A stretch of DNA of 9,938 nt. Source: an uncultured Peptococcaceae bacterium (lineage in GTDB: Bacteria; Bacillota; Desulfotomaculia; Desulfotomaculales; Desulfallaceae). The notes under the pieces were generated by a model. It worked only from the letters and a program-made list of their open reading frames with translations, was not told the DNA's origin and searched no databases. This document shows, piece after piece, positions 1 to 5,003 of this stretch. How positions within the stretch are numbered: the first letter of the stretch is position 1; each line of letters starts with the position of its first letter. The stretch spans positions 1 through 9,938 of the forward strand of contig CAJYBN010000099.1 of the NCBI GenBank assembly GCA_913064925.1, given 5' to 3'. Made by a program: the position numbers and the translations under genes.

Positions 1-1
1 C

Positions 2-187
2 CTGGTCAATAAAAACAAGGATAAGAACCTGCGGGAAATCGACCCCAGGATTATCACCGCGGCTTTTTTAGCCTCCATCCAGGCCGTGATCAACCCGGAA
101 TTCATTCTGGACAACGACCTCACCTTTGAAGAAACCACCGGCCAGCTGGTCGAGATGTTCATGTACGGGCTGTTCAAGGAACGGTGA
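2..187 (+). CDS. TetR/AcrR-family regulator, C-terminal fragment
   Basis: This is the last 61 codons of a gene entering from the left edge, ending in TGA at 185-187. The translation includes LREIDPRIITAAFLASIQAV and ends MFMYGLFKER. That pattern of helices, with a final short helix carrying MYGLF, is typical of the ligand-binding C-terminus of TetR-family regulators. The DNA-binding domain lies outside the window, so the ligand and targets cannot be read. It is followed by 132 bases before the nitroreductase start, so the two genes may be co-transcribed or separately promoted. An alternative is any all-helical protein; the TetR call rests on the tail pattern only. Confidence 0.55.
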   Translation: MVNKNKDKNLREIDPRIITAAFLASIQAVINPEFILDNDLTFEETTGQLVEMFMYGLFKER

Positions 188-319
188 TGCCAGCCGCCGG
201 CCCCGCACCGCGCGCTCGGCCCCGGTTTTCTCCAAAAAGGAATAATTTTGCCGCCGGCGAATTAATTATAACAGGTACAGGTAGTTTGATAAAAATTAAG
301 CTTGCGGGGAGTGGTACCT

Positions 320-895
320 ATGATGCTGGATTTAGTGAAAAAGAACAGGAGCTACCGGCGGTTTGCGCAGGACGTGCCCGTTACCAGGGAAACCTTGGAA
401 CAGCTGGTCAACCTGGCCAGGCTGTCAGCGTCGGCGGCCAACAAGCAGCCGCTGAAATACTTGTTATGCTGGGAAGCGGAAAAAAACGCCCTGGTGTTTG
501 AAACCCTGGCCTGGGCCGCCTACCTAAAGGACTGGGGCGGGCCGCAGGAAGGCGAAAGGCCCGCGGCTTACATCGTCGTGCTGCACGATACCGAGATCAG
601 CAGCCCGTTGGTGCACGTGGACGCGGGCATTGCCTGCCAGAGTATACTATTGGGGGCGACCGAGGCCGGCCTGGGGGGCTGCATCCTGGCGTCCGTGAAA
701 AGGGACAAGCTGCGGGAAAACCTGCATATTCCGGCGCGGTACGAGATACTGTTGGTTATAGCCCTGGGCAAGCCCGCGGAAACCGTGGTCATCGAGACGG
801 CCGGCGACGATATCAAGTACTGGCGCGATGAGCAGGACGTGCACCACGTTCCCAAGCGGCCTCTAGAAGAAATCATCATCGGTGCCAGGTGTTGA
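320..895 (+). CDS. FMN-dependent nitroreductase-family protein
   Basis: The protein is 191 residues, within the usual 165-220 range of the nitroreductase fold. Residues 9-15 read NRSYRRF, the family's N-terminal FMN-phosphate motif (RxSxRxF type). The middle carries SASAANKQPLKYLL, matching the family's S-x-x-N-x-Q-P-W/L segment, and the C-terminal half has GLGGCILASVKRDKLRENLHIP followed by LVIALGKPAE, as in other family members. Such enzymes are cytosolic FMN homodimers that reduce nitro groups, quinones or flavins with NAD(P)H; the substrate cannot be assigned. I chose the ATG at 320 because GGGGAG at 306-311 sits 8 bases upstream; an in-frame TTG at 302 has no such site. It is GC-rich, unlike the islet that follows. 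Confidence 0.88.
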   Translation: MMLDLVKKNRSYRRFAQDVPVTRETLEQLVNLARLSASAANKQPLKYLLCWEAEKNALVFETLAWAAYLKDWGGPQEGERPAAYIVVLHDTEISSPLVHVDAGIACQSILLGATEAGLGGCILASVKRDKLRENLHIPARYEILLVIALGKPAETVVIETAGDDIKYWRDEQDVHHVPKRPLEEIIIGARC

Positions 896-938
896 AAGGT
901 TGAAAGTTGTTAGTTTAAACACCCGGCCGGAGGTTTCT

Positions 939-965
939 ATGCTGTGGGCAATGGTAAGACCTTAA
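939..965 (+). other. 8-codon ORF with strong ribosome site, possible beheaded gene
   Basis: GGAGG at 929-933 lies 5 bases before an ATG at 939. The frame reads MLWAMVRP and stops at TAA 963-965. The base composition changes from GC-rich to AT-rich at about 960. The simplest reading is that a gene downstream of the nitroreductase once started here and lost its body when the AT-rich islet arose. It could also be a functionless short ORF. Confidence 0.3.
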
Positions 966-985
966 TTATTTGGCACATTATATTA

Positions 986-1011
986 TAAACATACTGCGTA
1001 AACATACTGCG
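986..1011 (+). repeat. 13-bp perfect tandem duplication
   Basis: TAAACATACTGCG occurs twice with no gap (986-998 and 999-1011). The second copy overlaps the first bases of the hairpin at 1009-1028. This looks like a local slippage or junction duplication at the left edge of the AT-rich islet. Confidence 0.85.
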
Positions 1012-1037
1012 CAGGATTGCTCCTGCGCTTTGTCTTT
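1009..1037 (+). terminator. Rho-independent terminator, left hairpin copy
   Basis: An 8-bp perfect stem, GCGCAGGA (1009-1016) with TCCTGCGC (1021-1028), closes a TTGC loop and is followed by TTTGTCTTTG. It would stop transcription from the nitroreductase side before the marR promoter. Bases 1009-1029 are identical to 3630-3650 at the other end of the islet, in the same orientation. Confidence 0.75.
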
Positions 1038-1065
1038 GTACTACATAACAATCCTTAAAAAGTTC

Positions 1066-1135
1066 TTGACAGAAATTATATATTGCATTACTTTATGTGT
1101 GGTATATTTACATATAAAATATTAAGTTTATGTAA
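1066..1135 (+). promoter_or_regulatory. marR promoter region with repeated TATGT/ACATA half-sites
   Basis: A perfect -35 box TTGACA is at 1066-1071, but the best -10 at 17 bases (TACTTT, 1089-1094) is poor. A stronger candidate is the extended -10 TGGTATATT at 1100-1108. Half-sites repeat around it: TATGT 1094-1098, ACATA 1110-1114 and TATGT 1129-1133. TTACATA (1108-1114) and TATGTAA (1129-1135) form a perfect 7-bp inverted repeat. MarR proteins usually repress their own promoter through such sites, so autoregulation is a reasonable inference. Confidence 0.5.
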
Positions 1136-1148
1136 GTAGGTGGCTGGA

Positions 1149-1574
1149 TTGCATAACAGCTTTACAGATTTTTTATGCTTTAAAATAGGCTCTGCAACTA
1201 GAAAAATTCAAAAATATTACAATTCTAAATATGCAGATTATGGTATAACTATTGCCCAGTCTTTTATTCTTTTCTCGCTCCTTGAAAACAATGGATCACT
1301 TATCAAAGAGCTTGCAGAGCGGCTGAATTTGGATAGTTCAGCTATTACCGGTCTAGTTGATCGATTAGAAAAAGAAAACCTTGTTAAGAGGCAGGTTGAT
1401 TCTGAGGACAGGAGGGCTTTTCGAATTTTATTAACAGAAAAAGGCAAAAAGTTAGCTGAGACTGTTTTTCCTATTGCGCAAGATTTTAACGATAAGATTA
1501 TTTCCAATTTAAGTAAAAAAGAGCGTGATATGTTTATTAGCCTTTTAACAAAAATTGAACAACTAAAAGTTTAG
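1149..1574 (+). CDS. MarR-family transcriptional regulator
   Basis: The protein is about 141 residues, a normal MarR length. An N-terminal dimerisation helix region (1-45) is followed by the winged helix-turn-helix: SLIKELAERLNLDSSAITGLV at about 50-70, the recognition-helix end DRLEKENLVKR, and the wing with the family signature DSEDRR at 84-89, then ILLTEKGKKL. The C-terminal helices complete the dimer interface. I prefer the TTG at 1149, 5 bases after AGGTGG (1138-1143); an in-frame GTG at 1140 lies inside that ribosome site and would give 144 residues. The gene is AT-rich and heads the islet. It sits 108 bases upstream of the FMN enzyme gene, with a palindrome at 1606-1623 between them, so it probably represses itself and the downstream pair. 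The ligand is unknown; an acyl-CoA or aromatic acid would fit the neighbours. Confidence 0.9.
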   Translation: MHNSFTDFLCFKIGSATRKIQKYYNSKYADYGITIAQSFILFSLLENNGSLIKELAERLNLDSSAITGLVDRLEKENLVKRQVDSEDRRAFRILLTEKGKKLAETVFPIAQDFNDKIISNLSKKERDMFISLLTKIEQLKV

Positions 1575-1605
1575 AAGGGGGGTAGATTATATTTTTTTAT
1601 TAAAT

Positions 1606-1637
1606 TATTTGACATATCAAATATTTATATATCATTA
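1606..1637 (+). promoter_or_regulatory. Palindromic operator overlapping a TTGACA -35 box
   Basis: TATTTGACATATCAAATA at 1606-1623 has perfect 7-bp arms around a 4-base centre. A consensus -35 TTGACA (1609-1614) lies inside it, so a bound regulator would block RNA polymerase. The matching -10 is weak: TCATTA at 17 bases, or AT-rich TATATC at 1628. TAAAAT at 1652-1657 is another -10-like stretch. The arms TTTGA and TCAAA are those I recall for streptococcal FabT sites, though those have a shorter centre. The likely ligand protein is the MarR encoded just upstream. Confidence 0.65.
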
Positions 1638-1682
1638 GTCCACTAGTAGCCTAAAATAATTGAATCTTGGGAGGGGTTGGTT

Positions 1683-2651
1683 ATGAAAACTAGGGTTACC
1701 GAACTATTGGGAATTAAATACCCTGTCATTCTAGGCGGTTTGCAATGGTTAGGGCGTGCTGAATTGGCAGCTGCAGTGTCTGAAGCGGGAGGATTTGGAC
1801 TTATAACAGCTGGTTCATTTGCAAACAAAGATGAAATGCTAGCTGAAATTAATAAGGCAAGAAAGCTTACCAGTAAACCCATCGGTCTTAATATTACGCT
1901 AGGAACAAGGCGCAAGATGGATGAGTTCTTTGAAGGTGCTATTGAAGCGGGTATAAAAGCGGTTTTTACATCTGGCCGTAATCCTGAACCATATATAAAA
2001 AGTTTAAAAGATGCTGGTGTTAAGATAGTACATGTAGTGCCCGGAGTAAGGTATGCACAGAAAGCGGAAAGCTTGGGAGTCGACGCAGTTGTTATTGTAG
2101 GATTTGAAGCTGGCGGCCATCCCGGAATGGATGATGTAACACTAATGTCCTTAATCCCCAAAGCTTCTCGAGTACTTGAGGTACCAATTATTGCAGCAGG
2201 TGCTATTGCAGACGGAAAAGGTCTTGCTGCAGCCCTGGCGATGGGCGCCGAAGGGGTGCAAATAGGTACCCGCTTTGTGGCTACAAAAGAATGCATAGCT
2301 CACCAGAAGGTAAAAGAAGCTATAACCAAGGCCAGTGAGACTGATACAATTTTAACATTAAGGTCAATAAATGCAGCATTTAGAGTTTTAAAGACAGAAA
2401 CCGCAAAAAAGGTATTGGAGTTGGAAAATCGTTCGGCGTCGATGGAAGAATTGCTTACTTATGCCGGAGGGGACGCTTATGTTAAAGTGGTGCGAGACGG
2501 CAATTTAGAAGCGGGCATGATTTCAATTGGTCAAGGTGTTGGGTTGATTAACGAAGTAAAAAGTGTTCGTGATGTTATAAAGAGTATGATATCAGAAGCA
2601 AAAGATAGGTTGCAGGTTTTAAATAGATTTTTTAACAGTTGGGAGGTATGA
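1683..2651 (+). CDS. FMN-dependent nitronate monooxygenase / FabK-like enoyl reductase family protein
   Basis: The 322-residue TIM-barrel flavoprotein starts MKTRVTELLGIKYPVILGGL, the opening shared by nitronate monooxygenases and enoyl-ACP reductase II (FabK). GFEAGGHPG at 140-148 contains the conserved active-site histidine (His146). AAGAIADGKG (171-180) and GAEGVQIGTRF (188-198) are the FMN-phosphate loops. Length matches FabK (about 320). These families either oxidise alkyl nitronates or reduce enoyl thioesters with NAD(P)H and FMN; sequence alone does not decide here. In an anaerobe, beside a crotonase-type isomerase and a thioesterase relic, an acyl-thioester reductase role is more plausible than an O2-dependent one. 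The ATG at 1683 is 8 bases after GGGAGG (1669-1674). Its stop is 2 bases from the next start, so the pair is translationally linked. It is AT-rich like the rest of the islet. Confidence 0.85.
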   Translation: MKTRVTELLGIKYPVILGGLQWLGRAELAAAVSEAGGFGLITAGSFANKDEMLAEINKARKLTSKPIGLNITLGTRRKMDEFFEGAIEAGIKAVFTSGRNPEPYIKSLKDAGVKIVHVVPGVRYAQKAESLGVDAVVIVGFEAGGHPGMDDVTLMSLIPKASRVLEVPIIAAGAIADGKGLAAALAMGAEGVQIGTRFVATKECIAHQKVKEAITKASETDTILTLRSINAAFRVLKTETAKKVLELENRSASMEELLTYAGGDAYVKVVRDGNLEAGMISIGQGVGLINEVKSVRDVIKSMISEAKDRLQVLNRFFNSWEV

Positions 2652-2653
2652 TT

Positions 2654-3442
2654 ATGTTTAATCATCTTTTATTTAAGACCGAGAATAATGTTGCCTATAT
2701 AACACTTAACAGGCCGGAAACCATGAACGCCTTTAATCACCAGATGATGCAGGAATTTATAGAAGTAATGAATATCTGCAAAGAAGATAAATCCATACGA
2801 GCTATTGTAATTACGGGGGCAGGCAAAATGTTTTCCGCCGGTGGTGATATTAAATGGATGAAGTCTGCCCAGGATGAAAATTGGAAAGATAATTTCGGTA
2901 AATTAATTTACCTTTTGCATAAAGCTATACGCAGCATAAGGAATATTGAAAAACCAGTAATTGCTGCTGTTAACGGTTTTGCTAGCGGGGCTGGTTTTAG
3001 CTTGGCGCTGGCCTGTGATATAAGGATAGCATCAGAAAATGCAAAATTTAACCAGGCTTATATAAATATAGGTCTTACCCCTGATGGCGGGTCAACTTAT
3101 TTTTTGACCCAGATGCTGGGTATGGCAAGGGCTTTGGATTTGATTTTTACAGCAAGGGTAATAGACGCTAAAGATGCTTTAGATCTTGGTTTGGTTAGCA
3201 GGGTTGTGCCTAGTGATTCTTTTGAAGATGAAATTAAAAAGATTGCAAGTACTTATGCAACAGGTCCGACACTAGCTTTTGGTAGAGCCAAAATCCTTGT
3301 TAACAAAGCAATAAATAATGATTTTGATACACAATTGACCTTGGAGGCGGAAAACATATTATTAACTAGCTTATCTAATGATTTTAAAGAGGGTCTAAAT
3401 GCATTCTTCGACAAAAGAAAGCCTAACTTTTTTGGTGAATAA
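2654..3442 (+). CDS. Crotonase-superfamily enoyl-CoA isomerase-like protein (PaaG/FabM type)
   Basis: The 262-residue protein has the full crotonase fold. ITLNRPETMNAFN is near the N-terminus, the oxyanion-hole residues are in FSAGGDI (60-66) and ASGAGFSLALACD (110-122), and the C-terminal trimerisation region ends DFKEGLNAFFDKRKPNF. The two glutamates that 2-enoyl-CoA hydratases use are absent: Ser116 and Tyr136 stand in their places. Instead GLTPDGG (140-146) supplies Asp144, the acid of PaaG-like and other enoyl-CoA isomerases. I therefore favour double-bond isomerisation of an enoyl thioester over hydration. The ATG at 2654 is 7 bases after GGGAGG (2641-2646); the ATG at 2648 is too close to that site. 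The gene follows the FMN enzyme with a 2-base gap in one operon. A thioesterase relic follows it. Confidence 0.88.
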   Translation: MFNHLLFKTENNVAYITLNRPETMNAFNHQMMQEFIEVMNICKEDKSIRAIVITGAGKMFSAGGDIKWMKSAQDENWKDNFGKLIYLLHKAIRSIRNIEKPVIAAVNGFASGAGFSLALACDIRIASENAKFNQAYINIGLTPDGGSTYFLTQMLGMARALDLIFTARVIDAKDALDLGLVSRVVPSDSFEDEIKKIASTYATGPTLAFGRAKILVNKAINNDFDTQLTLEAENILLTSLSNDFKEGLNAFFDKRKPNFFGE

Positions 3443-3457
3443 AGTAAATATTAATAA

Positions 3458-3586
3458 TATTTTTTACATGGAGAATCAACATTATACAATGAAAAGAATG
3501 AAATGGTAGCTTGTGGTACGGGTAATTTCATGAAAAGTAAAATACCTCTTGCACAAATTAACGGATATGGCTTTTTGGAGATTTAA
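3458..3586 (+). pseudogene. C-terminal remnant of a PaaI-like hotdog thioesterase
   Basis: After an in-frame TAA (3455-3457) an open stretch of 42 codons runs to TAA at 3584-3586. It contains STLYNEKNEMVACGTGNFM, the pattern of the last beta strands of hotdog acyl-CoA thioesterases (Y-N/D-E-x-G-E-x-V-A-x-x-T-G-x-F). No start, ribosome site or catalytic N-terminal half exists: only 15 bases separate it from the isomerase stop. The 5' two thirds are therefore deleted. Codon use is AT-rich like the islet genes, so it was probably the third enzyme of this operon. Identification rests on about 20 residues. Confidence 0.5.
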
Positions 3587-3629
3587 TTTTAGTTCTCGAC
3601 AACATTTTATTACGCATAAAAAACAAACC

Positions 3630-3658
3630 GCGCAGGATTGCTCCTGCGCTGTATTTTT
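3630..3658 (+). terminator. Rho-independent terminator, right hairpin copy
   Basis: The same 8-bp stem and TTGC loop as at 1009-1028 recurs here (3630-3649), followed by TGTATTTTT. The minus strand also has a T-rich tail after the stem, so it may act in both directions. It ends the AT-rich islet operon. Confidence 0.75.
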
Positions 3659-3675
3659 AAATGGCAAATTCATTT

Positions 3676-3725
3676 GGGAAAAGGCTATATGCAAGCTTAC
3701 CCGGGGTCAGCTGTCATATAGCCTT
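3676..3725 (-). terminator. 11-bp inverted repeat, minus-strand terminator enclosing a stop codon
   Basis: AAGGCTATATG (3681-3691) and CATATAGCCTT (3715-3725) are perfect complements around a 23-base loop. Inside the loop AGCT pairs with AGCT. Read on the minus strand, the stem is followed by TTCCC with a short T run (CCTTTTCCC). The loop holds the TAA of the minus-strand relic at 3697-3825, so this is probably that gene's original terminator. Confidence 0.5.
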
Positions 3726-3825
3726 CTACGTAACTGGGTACGCCCAGGTTGGGCCCGGACATAATGTGGCCGTACACGATTTCCTGGTTAAACCCCGCAT
3801 TTAGGAAAACATTGCCATGGCGCGT
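3697..3825 (-). pseudogene. Unidentified protein, C-terminal remnant
   Basis: On the minus strand 42 codons are open from 3825 down to a TAA at 3697-3699. They include YGHIMSGPNLGVPSYVEGYM and end TADPG. Third codon positions are GC-rich, as in the host genes, and the stop lies within a terminator-like hairpin, so this looks like a true gene end. Upstream, a TGA (3826-3828) and then the leader of the BON gene cut it off; no start or ribosome site is present. I do not recognise the family. Confidence 0.35.
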
Positions 3826-3894
3826 TCACACGTTGGCTTTTAACGCGGGGGCTGGCCGGCAATAATAAGGAAAAACAACCGGGGGTGCATTACG

Positions 3895-4422
3895 GTGACG
3901 GAAAACAAAGATGACATGCTGCAGCGCAGGGTGCAGGAAATGCTGGACAACGATAAGGACCTGCGGTCGTATGGCCTCAAAGCCCGGGTGGTGGATGGCA
4001 GGGTGCAGGTTAGCGGGGTGGTTGACACACTGGCGGAGATAAAACGACTGGAAGAAATCCTGGCCGGCATGCCGGGCGTAGCGGGGGTGGACCTGGGAGT
4101 GGCCGTCAGTACGGACGGGGCCATAAACGACGAATCTGTTACGGGTGAGGTAATGGAGGAGTTGCATGCCAATCCCCGTGTTAACCTGCGGCACGTGGGG
4201 GCCAAGTCCGCTGACGGCACCGTTTTTCTCATGGGCACGGTAGAAGACCCGGCCGAGGAACGGGAGGCCGTTAAGGCGGCGGAAAAAGCCCGGGGGGTCA
4301 AAAGAGTGGTCAGCCGGCTGCGGGTGCGCCCCACCGGCTACGACACGGATGACCTGGAGGCCGTTTTCCACCACCAGGTGAACAATGACCGGGAGGACGA
4401 GGGAGAGGGCCGCTTCTTTTAG
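3895..4422 (+). CDS. Protein with two BON domains
   Basis: The 175-residue protein has two tandem BON domains, at about 8-74 and 82-147. Each has the alpha-beta-beta-alpha-beta pattern with the conserved glycine-valine turns: VVDGRVQVSGVVDTLAEIKRLEEIL and SADGTVFLMGTVEDPAEEREAVKAAE, each closed by a GV-x-x-V strand (GVAGVDLGV and GVKRVVSRLRV). BON domains bind membrane lipid or other hydrophobic ligands and are usually exported. Here there is no signal peptide or membrane segment, so the product should be cytosolic. The acidic tail ends NDREDEGEGRFF. The GTG at 3895 is 7 bases after GGGGGTG (3881-3887). It stands alone between relics, and its codon use matches the GC-rich host genes. Confidence 0.85.
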   Translation: MTENKDDMLQRRVQEMLDNDKDLRSYGLKARVVDGRVQVSGVVDTLAEIKRLEEILAGMPGVAGVDLGVAVSTDGAINDESVTGEVMEELHANPRVNLRHVGAKSADGTVFLMGTVEDPAEEREAVKAAEKARGVKRVVSRLRVRPTGYDTDDLEAVFHHQVNNDREDEGEGRFF

Positions 4423-4457
4423 GGGTAAACCGCGGGCGCCCGGCGGCCGCGCTTAAA

Positions 4458-4562
4458 AGCGGCCCGTTGCTGCAGGACCAGTCCACCACCAACCCCAGGA
4501 TGCCCCTGATCGATGAACTGGACGGCATATTGCGGCGCGCCTGCGACAGCCCGCATGCCTAA
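4458..4562 (+). pseudogene. C-terminal remnant of an iron-containing alcohol dehydrogenase
   Basis: An open frame ending at TAA 4560-4562 reads SGPLLQDQSTTNPRMPLIDE and then LDGILRRACDSPHA. The D-Q-S/C-T-x-x-N-P-R-x-P-L-I/V-x-E-L segment is the characteristic C-terminal motif of iron-containing (type III) alcohol dehydrogenases, usually followed by a helix ending AYY or AW. Nothing upstream in this frame resembles the rest of the roughly 380-residue enzyme; the BON gene ends 35 bases before. It is therefore a deletion remnant. A GGCCGC/GCGGCC stem at 4445-4464 precedes it. Confidence 0.55.
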
Positions 4563-4613
4563 TATTTCGCGGGGGCCTGCGCGGCCGACAAGGATTTTTG
4601 TTCCGGGCGCAGA

Positions 4614-4910
4614 ATGAATGTTTTCAAAGGCTGCGCCCTGTTCGGCATCTGCGGTTTCGGCCTGGCCGTCGAGGGCCGGCGCATGCCCTTGACCGGGTTG
4701 CTGAAATTTGCCGTGCTAACCGGCTTGGCCGTGACCGCCGTCAGGACCCTGCACACAGCTATTCCTCCCGTTGTTTTATTAGCCAAACCTTCAGCTTCAG
4801 TACCCTTTGCAGCGCCACCCTTTGCAGCGCCGGCATGCCTTTCAACTCCACATGTACTGGATAATGGCGTCGATTCTTACTTCGTCCTTGGGCAAGCCGG
4901 TAAACTATAA
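4614..4910 (+). CDS. Hypothetical small protein with hydrophobic N-terminus (doubtful)
   Basis: An ATG at 4614 opens 98 codons. The first 50 residues are hydrophobic with a break (FGICGFGLAVEGRRMPLTGLLKFAVLTG) and could form two short membrane segments. No convincing ribosome site precedes it. The second half reads across a 15-bp tandem repeat and antisense to the SCP2-like relic, so at least that part is not a conserved protein. No family recognised. Confidence 0.15.
   Translation: MNVFKGCALFGICGFGLAVEGRRMPLTGLLKFAVLTGLAVTAVRTLHTAIPPVVLLAKPSASVPFAAPPFAAPACLSTPHVLDNGVDSYFVLGQAGKL
4802..4831 (+). repeat. 15-bp perfect tandem duplication
   Basis: ACCCTTTGCAGCGCC is present twice without a gap (4802-4816, 4817-4831). 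It lies just beyond the 3' end of the minus-strand SCP2-like relic. This looks like a recent local duplication. Confidence 0.85.
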
Positions 4911-5003
4911 GTTTCCCTTGGCGTATTCCCTGGCCGGGTTGAGCTTGCCGGTGAACATGCCGGCAATGATCTGTATATTTCTTGCGCCGTGGTCACGCGC
5001 GTT
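4842..5003 (-). pseudogene. SCP2-like (sterol carrier protein) C-terminal remnant
   Basis: Read on the minus strand directly after the oxidoreductase stop (TGA 5004-5006) and in the same frame, the translation is NARDHGARNIQIIAG, MFTGKLNPAREYAKGNL, a TAG at 4905-4907, FTGLPKDEVRIDAIIQYMWS and a TGA at 4842-4844. The segment x-G-x-L-x-P-x-x-A-x-x-x-G-x-L-x-x-x-G resembles the C-terminal half of bacterial SCP2 lipid-binding domains. It has no start of its own and an internal amber stop, so it should be a relic. Being in frame with the upstream gene may be chance or mark a former fusion. Confidence 0.4.

Noticed and set aside
188..319. Promoter or terminator before the nitroreductase
   Set aside because: Only a TATAAC box (267-272) without a fitting -35, and direct rather than inverted GC repeats, so nothing firm can be called.
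1140..1148. GTG at 1140 as the MarR start
   Set aside because: It lies within the likely ribosome site AGGTGG; the TTG at 1149 is better placed, though this is not certain.
3826..4374. Long minus-strand open frame opposite the BON gene
   Set aside because: Its translation is rich in H, P and R without any motif, and it mirrors the well-supported BON frame; it is an antisense by-product of high GC.
4905..4907. TAG read as pyrrolysine
   Set aside because: Nothing in the window supports amber decoding, and the fragment lacks a start; a relic explains it better.
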